Positions 8,263 to 16,958 of a stretch of 64,000 nucleotides of DNA are shown here, piece after piece. The stretch lies in contig NZ_QCZD01000002.1 in the NCBI RefSeq assembly GCF_003075045.1, positions 888,592 to 952,591 on the forward strand, written 5' to 3'. The notes below the pieces were generated by a model. It did not search any database. It was given only the letters and a program-made list of their open reading frames with translations, and was not told the DNA's origin. Within the stretch, counting starts at the first letter, position 1. Each line of letters begins with the position of its first letter. The position numbers were made by a program, and so were the translations under genes. Source of the DNA: Maribacter litoralis. GTDB lineage: Bacteria > Bacteroidota > Bacteroidia > Flavobacteriales > Flavobacteriaceae.

Positions 8263-10323
8263 CTAATCTAGTTTCAATTTTTTGTAGAATAATGGTTTCT
8301 TTAAAAATAACCATTTAGCCTTAAGGCCTACTTCGGTAAACTCAAACCCTGCAGCTGTGGCAGAAGCAATATTACTGTACTTGCCATATATACTTAAGCT
8401 AAAGCGTTTAGAGAATTGATGTAATACAGACGCTTCGGCCCTAAATATATTGGTGTTCGGGTCATCTTCTACTTGTTGTATACCTGTTGCTGCGCTTATT
8501 GCATAGCTTGTTTTTTCTGATATTTTACCGCGAAGGTCTGCAAAAAGCTCCACCGCTTGATACTTTTCTGGACTAAAATATATAGTAGGCACTTGATCTT
8601 TAAAGGTTATATATTGATAATTTAGCCCCATTTTTAAGGCTGGTTTTCGCAGTATATTATAGTATAAAGAAGTAAATAAAAGGTTTCTTACATTTTCATC
8701 ACTTTGTTGTGTATGCATTAATTGGGTGTACCATCCAAAATTAACGTTGGTGCCTAAATTATAATTTAAACCGTAGTGGTTTTGTACAATTTCACGCTCT
8801 ATTAATTCAGCATTAAAACTTTGTACTTCTCTTTGGTAACCCAATGTTAAGTTTTGAAGCTTAAAAGGTTGTAAATCTAATTTTATATCAAGAACAGGCT
8901 GTGTATATGCTTCATCTAAAAACCTAGAGTTGTTAAAACCTAATACCGTTTTTAAAACAGTCTTAGGGAATAGTTTATATTGTAAACCCATTAATGCTAC
9001 ATGAGAAGTGGCTTTGTTATCTGTCACCGTATTTTCGGTAGATCTAAAGAAATAAGAAAAGGTGGTTCTAAATTTGGTAGAAAAAGGCACATCGACCGTA
9101 GTATTGGTATAGAAGGCGGTATTATTACCATTATCAAAAGTATAAGCGGCATGCTCTTCTATAGTAGGGGTATGCATTAAGTTCAATTTTTCTATAAACC
9201 CTTTGGCATCTTTTTGATTCTTATAAAACTTTAGTGTCTGGTTGGCCATTTTGTACGCAGGTACGATTCGATCTGAAGCAAAAAGTGCATTTGCCTTACC
9301 AAGATTACCATCAAAAGAAGCACTGTCATTTACCAATATTCTGTCATAGCTTTTAACGCTTGATTTTGCATCGCCCGTATATAGCCCTAAAGTTGCCCTT
9401 AACGCATGTATCCAGTTTCTATTTTTATAATGTACTTCTAAACTATCTATCATTTTTTTCGCATTTATAAATTTTCTATTCCAGATCAATGCTTGTACAT
9501 ATCTATCATATGTATTTTCGGTAAGAGCCACATCATCTATTTTGTCCACTTTATTCGTAGCTCTCTTCGATGTAAGTAATGCTTCTTTATCATCCTCGTC
9601 AATATGATGTGCCAATGCTATACCGTTTAAGGCGGTAATGGAATCTTTTTGATTTGTGGCATAACGAGCATACATACTTTTTGCTTTATCTGCCTGTTTG
9701 GTAATTAAATAGAGATTGGCAAGGTTAATAAGTACATCTTTGTCATTAGGGAAATCTTCAAATATTTTTTTTAATGTTTGCTCTCCTTTCTTATACTGTT
9801 GGTCATTTACAAAACTATTGGCATAACCTAGTCGCATAAACTTTCGTGAAATTTTAGCACTTTCATTTTCTGGTTGAAGAGCTTTTGCTTTTTCTACCCA
9901 CCTTAAAGCAAGTTTATATTCTTTAAGGTTGCTTAACGTATTTGCATAGCCTAGCACAGCACCAAATTTATCTGGAAATTTTTCAACCAAATCTGCATAT
10001 AAAGGCTTCGCCTGTTCGTATTCTTTTGCCCATAAAAAAGATTCATTGTAATTGATCAATATTTCAAAATCTCCTGGGTATTCCTTTAATAGGTCCGCAA
10101 ACAAGTTAGTTGCTTTTTTAGGCTCGCCACTTAGCCCTACAGCCCTGCCATAGCAAAGTTTTGCAGTTTTGTTAGTAGGGTCGTTTGTAAGGTATTCAGC
10201 AAAAAAATCTTCTGCTTCTTGAAAATTACCTTGCTCTAATAAACCAAAGCCTTTGGTCATATCAGATTGCGCATTTAGCAATGATGTGGTTACTAGAAAA
10301 AGGAATAATATTTTACGAATCAT
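8263..10323 (-). CDS. TPR protein with C-terminal YaiO-type outer-membrane beta-barrel
   Basis: A 686-residue secreted protein with a signal peptide (about 1-18, ending in LLNA). Tetratricopeptide-like helical repeats follow (about 20-370; repeated patterns such as AKLCYGRAVGLSG and AVLGYANTLSNL), then a region of alternating beta strands (about 390-686) with the character of a YaiO-family barrel. TPR plus barrel is the layout of outer-membrane exopolysaccharide exporters such as PgaA and BcsC. Its position beside flippase and glycosyltransferase genes supports an export role by analogy. The 225 bases upstream to the divergent gene at 10549 must hold promoters for both. Confidence 0.82.
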   Translation of the reverse strand: MIRKILFLFLVTTSLLNAQSDMTKGFGLLEQGNFQEAEDFFAEYLTNDPTNKTAKLCYGRAVGLSGEPKKATNLFADLLKEYPGDFEILINYNESFLWAKEYEQAKPLYADLVEKFPDKFGAVLGYANTLSNLKEYKLALRWVEKAKALQPENESAKISRKFMRLGYANSFVNDQQYKKGEQTLKKIFEDFPNDKDVLINLANLYLITKQADKAKSMYARYATNQKDSITALNGIALAHHIDEDDKEALLTSKRATNKVDKIDDVALTENTYDRYVQALIWNRKFINAKKMIDSLEVHYKNRNWIHALRATLGLYTGDAKSSVKSYDRILVNDSASFDGNLGKANALFASDRIVPAYKMANQTLKFYKNQKDAKGFIEKLNLMHTPTIEEHAAYTFDNGNNTAFYTNTTVDVPFSTKFRTTFSYFFRSTENTVTDNKATSHVALMGLQYKLFPKTVLKTVLGFNNSRFLDEAYTQPVLDIKLDLQPFKLQNLTLGYQREVQSFNAELIEREIVQNHYGLNYNLGTNVNFGWYTQLMHTQQSDENVRNLLFTSLYYNILRKPALKMGLNYQYITFKDQVPTIYFSPEKYQAVELFADLRGKISEKTSYAISAATGIQQVEDDPNTNIFRAEASVLHQFSKRFSLSIYGKYSNIASATAAGFEFTEVGLKAKWLFLKKPLFYKKLKLD

Positions 10324-10548
10324 TTTAAGGTAAGATTAATACTACAAATACCTAACGGTAATTATTGAAATTTATTAGTCGCGATTAACAATGTAAAGGT
10401 AAATGCCCCTTCATAATTCCCGAAGTAAGATAATTGCCATTGGTCTACAGTAATGTGCAAGCCACCTAAACCACACCAAAATAAATGGCGATTGTACTGA
10501 AATTTGCCTTGAATGAAAATATAATTAAAGGCACTTAACATAATAGAT

Positions 10549-11409
10549 ATGACAACAAGTAAAAGAATACTTACAAGCTTCTCACCAGAGCAATTGTTAA
10601 TGACAAGTATTGCGGTTCTTATCATTGGAGGTAATTATATAGCAAACCAATTTTTAAGCAGGGTATTTACCGGTACATCTAATGGTACGGCTTTCTTGTT
10701 GACCAGTTTTGTAATATTATTGGGGTTATTTGGGTTTGCGTATCATCATATAATAACAAGGGATTCTACTATTTATAATACCAATTATGACTTGGCATAT
10801 CAAAGAGTCAAAAAATTTATTGTATGGATAGCATGTTATGAGTTGGTACATATAACCATTAGTTATATGCAACTATTTTTTATAAAGCATTATATGGGTG
10901 TTTTGGAAGCAGAATTATATGCATCAATAACCTTAATAGGGCATTTTGTCTATTTTATTTTTTGGGTGGTTTCGGTAATTCTCATATCTCATATAGTTGA
11001 AAGAGGTGAACAAGGTAAGATGGCTAACTCTAGAATTTTAAAATATACTATTATGGGCTTATTGGTTGCCATTTTAGTTGCTTTTTTTTGTGCATTATTT
11101 TCAGAACCTATTCTACAGAAAATATATAAGAATACTTATAGCACCGTATCAACATTGCTATGGCAATTTATTCTGGCTTCAATTTTATTTGCCATTTCAA
11201 GCGTGATAACCTTTTACTATTTATCATTGAAAAAATTTACGCCAGTAATCATCTCTGCTGTTGTAGGAATTTCTCAAATTCTTATAATCACCTTCTTGCA
11301 TAATAGCTTGTCGATTATTGTACAAGTGCATATTATAGCAATGGTTGCGCTACTATTGGCTCACCTACTTTTCATCACCCACAATAGTATACTTAGTAAA
11401 TTCAGTTAA
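10549..11409 (+). CDS. shortened flippase-like membrane protein
   Basis: A 286-residue integral membrane protein. Its first about 70 residues align with the start of the 422-residue flippase at 14343 (SPEQLLMTS against SPKQLFMVS; GGNYIANQFLSR against GGNYLYNLLLGR). Its residues from about 90 to the end align with residues from about 215 of that protein (LVQVHIIAMVALLLAHLLF-like ends). About 130 residues, several membrane helices, are missing from the middle. The frame is open and the helices are intact, so this looks like a stable derivative rather than a fresh pseudogene. It may lack transport activity or act as a partner subunit. The downstream GT4 gene mirrors the pairing at 14343-16896. 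Confidence 0.75.
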   Translation: MTTSKRILTSFSPEQLLMTSIAVLIIGGNYIANQFLSRVFTGTSNGTAFLLTSFVILLGLFGFAYHHIITRDSTIYNTNYDLAYQRVKKFIVWIACYELVHITISYMQLFFIKHYMGVLEAELYASITLIGHFVYFIFWVVSVILISHIVERGEQGKMANSRILKYTIMGLLVAILVAFFCALFSEPILQKIYKNTYSTVSTLLWQFILASILFAISSVITFYYLSLKKFTPVIISAVVGISQILIITFLHNSLSIIVQVHIIAMVALLLAHLLFITHNSILSKFS

Positions 11410-11666
11410 TGGCTAACCAGCTAAACATGTGGAACGCATTGCATGTCGATGCTAATGGGTTTAGCGCTATACCATGTTTAATTAATAACATAAAATTATT
11501 TAAATGATTGATTATGTGAACCTTATGTAGTTTGTTTTTTGTTTAACTAGTGATTTTTCCCATTCGTCTATAGTAACCGTTCACCCACCTAAAAGCAGAC
11601 AAAAAACCATTGTCTTAGTTAGATATTTGTATCAGAATAACCAAATAGAATTTAAAACTTAACCTT

Positions 11667-12896
11667 ATGAAACTTGCAATTGTAACCGCATACCCCCCAA
11701 GTAAAGTTACGCTGAACGAGTACGGATATCACTTGGTAAAACATTTTAGATTACAAAAAGAGGTAACTGAAATTATTCTGATTACAGATAAAACTAAAGG
11801 AGAAAAAGACCTGAACTTTAATGAAAAAGGGTGTAAAATTACTGTCAAAGAATGTTGGAACTTTAATGACTACACTAACTTGATCAAGGTTAACAAGGTC
11901 ATTTCTGGTACTAAACCAGATGCTGTACTCTTTAATCTTCAATTTCTAAAGTTTGGAGATAAAAAAATACCGGCTGCGTTAGGGCTAATGCTTCCTTTGT
12001 TATGTAAAATGAAAGGCATACCAACCATTTCGTTATTACATAATATAATGGAGCAGGTAGATTTAAATAATGCGGGGATTACATCAAATAAGTTTTTACA
12101 AAAGATTTACCGTTGTATTGGTAATCTGCTTACAAAATTTGTTTTGGCTTCAGATATTGTTGCCGTAACTATCGGAAAGTACCAAACAATATTAGAAAAC
12201 AAATATCAATCTAGAAATGTGGCTTTAATTCCACATGGCTCGTTTGAGACTCCTTCAGAACCAGATTATACCTTACCTGCCGGACCTAAAAAAATATTGG
12301 CTTTTGGAAAATTCGGTACCTATAAAAAAGTGGAGATATTGATAGAGGCAGTAGAAATGATCAGAAAGCGTTCTAAACAAGATATAGAAATTGTGATAGC
12401 GGGTACAGATAGTCCTAACACGCCTGGATACTTAAACAATGTTAAAAAGATATATGCCCATGTTAAACAATTATGTTTTACAGGGTATGTAGAAGAGGCA
12501 AAAGTAGCCACTATATTTGAGGAAAGCGCTGTTGTAGTATTTCCATATACGTCTACTACCGGTAGTTCTGGAGTATTGAATCAAGCGGGTAGCTATGGTA
12601 AAGCAGTTGTCTTGCCAGATTTAGGAGATTTAGGTACATTAATTAAAGAAGAAGGGTATAAGGGCGAATTTTTTAATGCAAACAGTGCTTCATCATTGGC
12701 AGATGCATTAGAGAATATATTGGTACATGATTCGTATAGAGAATATTTGGCAAAGGCTAATTACAGGGCCGCCAACTTATTGCCGATGTCTAAAATCACC
12801 AAAAAATACATTGAATATTTTAAAGTAATACAAGTTGCAAAATCTAAAGGATTCACCTTAGATGTTCCTTTAGTAGAGAAAAATATAGTGTTTTAA
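11667..12896 (+). CDS. GT4-type glycosyltransferase, copy 1
   Basis: A 409-residue cytosolic glycosyltransferase of the GT-B fold. The N-terminal domain begins MKLAIVTAYPPSKVTL. The C-terminal nucleotide-sugar-binding domain starts near LAFGKFGTYKKVEIL and contains the conserved IVIAGTDSPNTPG, CFTGYV and PYTSTTGSSGVLNQAG segments typical of GT4. It is a close paralogue of the gene at 15667, with the same length and no large gaps by eye. It follows the shortened flippase gene after a 257-base gap, so it may have its own promoter; a hairpin with a T run follows it. The sugar donor and acceptor are not predictable. Confidence 0.9.
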   Translation: MKLAIVTAYPPSKVTLNEYGYHLVKHFRLQKEVTEIILITDKTKGEKDLNFNEKGCKITVKECWNFNDYTNLIKVNKVISGTKPDAVLFNLQFLKFGDKKIPAALGLMLPLLCKMKGIPTISLLHNIMEQVDLNNAGITSNKFLQKIYRCIGNLLTKFVLASDIVAVTIGKYQTILENKYQSRNVALIPHGSFETPSEPDYTLPAGPKKILAFGKFGTYKKVEILIEAVEMIRKRSKQDIEIVIAGTDSPNTPGYLNNVKKIYAHVKQLCFTGYVEEAKVATIFEESAVVVFPYTSTTGSSGVLNQAGSYGKAVVLPDLGDLGTLIKEEGYKGEFFNANSASSLADALENILVHDSYREYLAKANYRAANLLPMSKITKKYIEYFKVIQVAKSKGFTLDVPLVEKNIVF

Positions 12897-12922
12897 ACAC
12901 TACAGTTAGGTTAAGTGCAAAT

Positions 12923-12951
12923 AGGAGTAGTGTGGTTAGCTGCTCCTTTTT
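12923..12951 (+). terminator. intrinsic terminator after GT4 copy 1
   Basis: Stem AGGAGTAG / CTGCTCCT (one G-T pair), a 9-base loop and a T run, starting 27 bases after the stop codon at 12896. Confidence 0.7.
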
Positions 12952-13105
12952 ATCAATTCTCTATAATAATACCGATTGCTAATATGAACTAAAAACTATT
13001 ACAATTCTTACACAGCTAAATAGCGAAATAATTGGTGCCCTAGCTTAAAATCAGTTGTTTAGGTAGGTAAGAGTCAACTGTTAAATTATAAAATTTTCTT
13101 AAAAA

Positions 13106-13141
13106 CCTACAATTTTTTAAAATTACCACGTTATATGTAGG
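13106..13141. promoter_or_regulatory. inverted CCTACA sites upstream of the receiver-GT2 gene
   Basis: AACCTACA (13104-13111) faces TGTAGGTT (13136-13143) within the 60 bases before the start codon at 13163. Part of the 266-base gap 12897-13162, which also holds the terminator. The short spacing would suit a dimeric operator. The regulator is unknown. Confidence 0.4.
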
Positions 13142-13162
13142 TTAAATCTTACGTAATAAACC

Positions 13163-14302
13163 ATGAAAATACTAACTATTGATGATCAACAGCTTATTCT
13201 TTTGTCTGTTGAAAAAAGACTTACTGAACTTGGCTATGATGTGTTGACTGCTGATTCTGGCCTCAAAGGAATTGATTTGTTCGACTCTTTTGAACCTGAT
13301 CTAGTTCTAGTGGATATTAACATGCCCGATATTTCTGGATTAGAGGTTGTACGGCATATTAAAAATAGCGATAGAGGTAATACTCCTGTTCTAGTAATGT
13401 CAGGTAACACAGAAGAAGCTATTATTATGGATGGCTTTACATTGGGTATAGACGATTACATGAAAAAGCCAGTGAGCTTATCAGAAATGTCTGCACGAAT
13501 TAAAAGGCTGATAGGAGCCCCTGTTGTAGAACAAAAATCCGAAATTACAAGTAGTGGAAGAATGCTACAAAAGAATTGTGTTGGGGTTGTTATTCCTTGT
13601 TATAATGAAGAAGAACGTCTTTTAGGTACCGAGTTTAAAGATTTCGCCCATAGTAACCTTGGGTATCATCTTTGTTTTGTCAACGATGGTAGTACAGACA
13701 ATACCTTAAAGGTATTAGAAGAATTAAGAAAGGGCAACGAGAGTAATATAAGTATATACGATTGTGAGAAAAATGGAGGTAAGGCTGAAGCTGTTCGTTT
13801 AGGAATGCTTCATATGGCGAAAGATACTCAGTTAGACTATATAGGATTTTTAGATGCCGACCTTTCCACAGATTTTAGGGATTTTGATGATCTGGTCGAA
13901 ACTCTAGATAAATCGAATTTTAAAATAGTAAGTGGATCTAGAATGAGTAGAATGGGCGCCGATATTACCAAAGAATCTGCCCGTAAGGTGATCAGTATGA
14001 CTATTAACCTGATTATTAGAACCATATTAAGAATGCCTTTTAACGATACACAATGCGGAGCAAAAGTTATGGACCGCTCTGTGGTACCGTTACTTTTTAA
14101 TAAATCATTTATTACCAAATGGTTGTTTGACGTTGAAATGTTTATTCGTATGAGAAAGCATTATGGTAAAACCGAAGCTAAAAAACTTATTTGTGAGCAG
14201 CCTTTAAAACGATGGATCCATGCAGATGGTTCTAAATTGTCGATGAAAGATTCTGTGAAAATTGTTGGCCAATTAGCAAAAATAGCTATCGTTTACAGGT
14301 AA
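13163..14302 (+). CDS. response-regulator receiver fused to GT2 glycosyltransferase
   Basis: A 379-residue fusion. Residues 1-118 are a complete receiver domain: acidic Asp7 and Asp8, phospho-acceptor Asp51 in VDINMPD, Ser80 and Lys102-Pro103. After a short linker, residues about 138-370 form a GT2 (GT-A fold) glycosyltransferase of the dolichyl/undecaprenyl-phosphate sugar transferase type: VVIPCYNEEE, VNDGSTDN (173-180), the metal-binding LDADLST (Asp231, Asp233) and DTQCGAKVM. No membrane helices are evident. The intact receiver residues suggest that phosphorylation controls catalysis or localisation. It begins the run receiver-GT2, flippase, GT4. Phosphate could come from the nearby Hpt or kinases (inference). 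Confidence 0.92.
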   Translation: MKILTIDDQQLILLSVEKRLTELGYDVLTADSGLKGIDLFDSFEPDLVLVDINMPDISGLEVVRHIKNSDRGNTPVLVMSGNTEEAIIMDGFTLGIDDYMKKPVSLSEMSARIKRLIGAPVVEQKSEITSSGRMLQKNCVGVVIPCYNEEERLLGTEFKDFAHSNLGYHLCFVNDGSTDNTLKVLEELRKGNESNISIYDCEKNGGKAEAVRLGMLHMAKDTQLDYIGFLDADLSTDFRDFDDLVETLDKSNFKIVSGSRMSRMGADITKESARKVISMTINLIIRTILRMPFNDTQCGAKVMDRSVVPLLFNKSFITKWLFDVEMFIRMRKHYGKTEAKKLICEQPLKRWIHADGSKLSMKDSVKIVGQLAKIAIVYR

Positions 14303-14342
14303 TACCCATTAAAACAAACCCTCTTTAAACCACCTTTATCTT

Positions 14343-15611
14343 ATGTCAACAATAAAGTTAGCACTAAAGCGAATTTCCCCTAAACAATTGTTTATGGTTA
14401 GCGCTTTGCTTGTAAATGGCGGTAATTACCTATATAATTTATTATTGGGTAGATTGTTAGGTCCCGAGGCTTTTGCAGATGCTGCTTTGTTGGTGACATT
14501 ACTCTTGGTATTGTCTTTTGTTGGTATGACTTTTCAATTGGCTACCACCAAGTTCGCAGTACTGTTTTCTGATCAAACCTGGGTGACTTTCAAGAATACC
14601 ATGTATAGATACGCTCTTGTATTTGGTGTGTTTACGGGTATTTTAGTACTCATTTTTTCAAAAAACCTTCAAACGCTTTTCAATACACAAAATCATTATA
14701 TGTTCATGATTTTTGCCGTTGCCATACCCTTGTACTTTGTTATGAGCGTAAATAGGGGTCGATTTCAAGGAGGACATGATTTTAGCAAATTGGCTGCTAC
14801 CTACCAAACAGAAATGTGGAGTAGATTGTTACTAACGTTCGCGCTTCTTTTATTGCTGCCTTTTGAACCTGGTATTTTAATTGCCACAGGTATTTCCCTT
14901 TCTTTTGTTTTCGGACTGTTTCCTTCAGATTTTAAGGGAGTCAAGGTGTTTTCGAAAGAAAGATTGTCTACGGTAGATTTAAAACAAGTATGGATTTTTA
15001 TTGGCTTGACCGCAGGGTATGAACTTACGCAAATCATAATTAATAATAGTGACATCTTATTGGTGAAACATTATTTTGATGATAAGCAGGCTGGTCTATA
15101 TTCATCATTGGCTTTGATCGGTAGGGTAGTGTATTTTGTAGCTTGGATGTTTGTAATGTTACTGATGCCAACGGTTATTCAAAAACAAAAAGATGGCGAG
15201 CCTACCGCACCGGTACTTTTTAAGTACGTATTTTTTATTGGAACATTATCAGCATTTATAGTGGCGGTTTGTTATCTGTTGCCCAACTTGATTATTACGT
15301 TAATGTTCGGTGATGCTTATTTAAGCATTGCTCCTTTACTTTGGAAATATGCTTTGGCAACTTCATTATTTGCCGTGTCCAATATTTTTGCATACTATTT
15401 TTTATCCCTCAATCAGTACTCACCGGTAATATTATCTGGATTGTTAGGCTTTTCTCAAGTGGCATTGATCATGCTTTATCATGATGCTCTTGAAACTGTT
15501 GTACACATGCAGATCATTGCAATGGTAATTCTACTGGTTGCCCAACTATTATTCTTCATTATTAAGAATAAAACCGATTCTAAAATTATAAAAGAACAAC
15601 AAAAATCGTAA
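14343..15611 (+). CDS. oligosaccharide flippase (Wzx/PST-like)
   Basis: A 422-residue polytopic membrane protein with about 12 predicted helices, the size and hydrophobic pattern of the MOP-superfamily polysaccharide flippases that move lipid-linked sugars across the inner membrane. Marks include the N-terminal helix GGNYLYNLLLGRLLGPEAFAD and the central GRFQGGHDF. It is 40 bases after the receiver-GT2 gene and 55 bases before the GT4 gene, so the three are probably one operon. A shortened relative lies at 10549. The substrate is unknown. Confidence 0.88.
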   Translation: MSTIKLALKRISPKQLFMVSALLVNGGNYLYNLLLGRLLGPEAFADAALLVTLLLVLSFVGMTFQLATTKFAVLFSDQTWVTFKNTMYRYALVFGVFTGILVLIFSKNLQTLFNTQNHYMFMIFAVAIPLYFVMSVNRGRFQGGHDFSKLAATYQTEMWSRLLLTFALLLLLPFEPGILIATGISLSFVFGLFPSDFKGVKVFSKERLSTVDLKQVWIFIGLTAGYELTQIIINNSDILLVKHYFDDKQAGLYSSLALIGRVVYFVAWMFVMLLMPTVIQKQKDGEPTAPVLFKYVFFIGTLSAFIVAVCYLLPNLIITLMFGDAYLSIAPLLWKYALATSLFAVSNIFAYYFLSLNQYSPVILSGLLGFSQVALIMLYHDALETVVHMQIIAMVILLVAQLLFFIIKNKTDSKIIKEQQKS

Positions 15612-15666
15612 GGAGTTTATCGCCTACGTCACTTTATATAACCTAGTTTATTAAAATTAACCACAA

Positions 15667-16896
15667 ATGAAATTAGCAATTGTAACCGCATATCCGCCTA
15701 GTAAAGTAACCTTAACAGAATATGGTTATTATTTGGTGAAGCACTTTAGGCTTCAAGAAGAAGTAACGGAACTGATATTGATTACCGATCGTACCAATGA
15801 ACCGAAAGATTTGAATTTTGAAGGTGAAGGTTGTAAAATAACGGTTAAAGAATGTTGGAGCTTTAATAACTACGGGAATATTTTTAGCATTAGTAAGACT
15901 ATCTCTCAAACGAAACCGGATGCCGTTCTTTTTAATCTACAGTTTTTAAAGTTCGGAGATAAAAAAATACCTGCGGCTTTGGGGCTTATGCTACCATTTA
16001 TTTGTAAATCTAAAGGAATACCAACAATATCTTTATTGCACAATATACTTGAACAGGTAGATTTGGAAAATGCCGGTTTTACTAAAAATAAAGTATTACA
16101 AAGTATTTACAATTTTATAGGAACAACGTTAACCAATTTTGTTTTAGCTTCAGATATTCTTGCGGTGACCATAAGTAAATACGTGACAACCTTAGAACAG
16201 AAATATAAGGTTAAGAATGTAGCTCTAATACCTCATGGTGCTTTTGAAACCCCACCGGAACCAGATTTTAAACTTCCTGAAGGACCAAAACAAGTTATGG
16301 CCTTTGGTAAGTTTGGTACCTATAAAAAAGTAGAGATTCTAATAGAGGCCGTTGAGGAGATCAGATCAAGAAGCAATGCCGATATTGAAATTGTTATCGC
16401 AGGTACTGATAGCCCTAATACCCCTGGTTATCTAGATGAAATGAAACAAAAATATAGTCATGTACCTCAAATTAGGTTTACAGGTTATGTGGCAGAAGAA
16501 GATGTGCCTAAAATATTTGGAGATAGTGCCGTTACCGTTTTTCCTTATACATCAACCACAGGTAGCTCGGGAGTTTTACACCAAGCCGGTAGTTATGGTA
16601 ATGCCGTTGCCTTACCTGATTTAGGTGATTTAAGCGTTCTTGTTAAAGAAGAGGGGTATGTTGGTGAGTTTTTTGACGCCCGCGATACGTCATCTTTGGC
16701 AAATGCCATTGAAAAAATTATTTCAGATGATTCATATAGAATTCAATTGGCCAAACAAAATTATAGAGCGGCATGTTCGCTACCAATGTCGGCCATTACA
16801 CAAATGTATATAGATTACTTTAAGGCCATTCAGAAATCTAAAGCGTCTGGTTTTAATATTGATATATCGACTATGGAGAAGAAATTGGTTCATTAG
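15667..16896 (+). CDS. GT4-type glycosyltransferase, copy 2
   Basis: 409 residues, GT-B fold, colinear with the protein at 11667 over its whole length. It shares MKLAIVTAYPPSKVTL, DAVLFNLQFLKFGDKKIP, FGKFGTYKKVEILIEA, GTDSPNTPGYL and PYTSTTGSSGVL. Differences are spread evenly, which fits an old duplication with both copies under selection. It follows the flippase gene and ends at a terminator hairpin. Two paralogues suggest two similar but distinct glycosyl transfers, for example successive residues in a repeat unit. Confidence 0.9.
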   Translation: MKLAIVTAYPPSKVTLTEYGYYLVKHFRLQEEVTELILITDRTNEPKDLNFEGEGCKITVKECWSFNNYGNIFSISKTISQTKPDAVLFNLQFLKFGDKKIPAALGLMLPFICKSKGIPTISLLHNILEQVDLENAGFTKNKVLQSIYNFIGTTLTNFVLASDILAVTISKYVTTLEQKYKVKNVALIPHGAFETPPEPDFKLPEGPKQVMAFGKFGTYKKVEILIEAVEEIRSRSNADIEIVIAGTDSPNTPGYLDEMKQKYSHVPQIRFTGYVAEEDVPKIFGDSAVTVFPYTSTTGSSGVLHQAGSYGNAVALPDLGDLSVLVKEEGYVGEFFDARDTSSLANAIEKIISDDSYRIQLAKQNYRAACSLPMSAITQMYIDYFKAIQKSKASGFNIDISTMEKKLVH

Positions 16897-16916
16897 AATC
16901 GATATGGTTAGTGTTT

Positions 16917-16944
16917 AAGGGCTGATTAGTCACCAGCCCTTTTT
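16917..16944. terminator. terminator between convergent genes
   Basis: Stem AAGGGCTG / CAGCCCTT with a 9-base loop and a short T run, 20 bases after the GT4 stop. It lies before the convergent glycosidase gene at 16959 and may serve mainly the plus strand. Confidence 0.7.
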
Positions 16945-16958
16945 AATAATAAAATATG

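Noticed and set aside
10340..10365. LytTR-type half site (ACCGTTAGG on the minus strand) upstream of the exporter gene
   Set aside because: The motif is degenerate and no second copy at the needed spacing was found.
10362..10625. 87-residue minus-strand frame upstream of the exporter gene
   Set aside because: It overlaps the start of the convincing membrane protein gene at 10549 on the other strand and has no recognisable family features.
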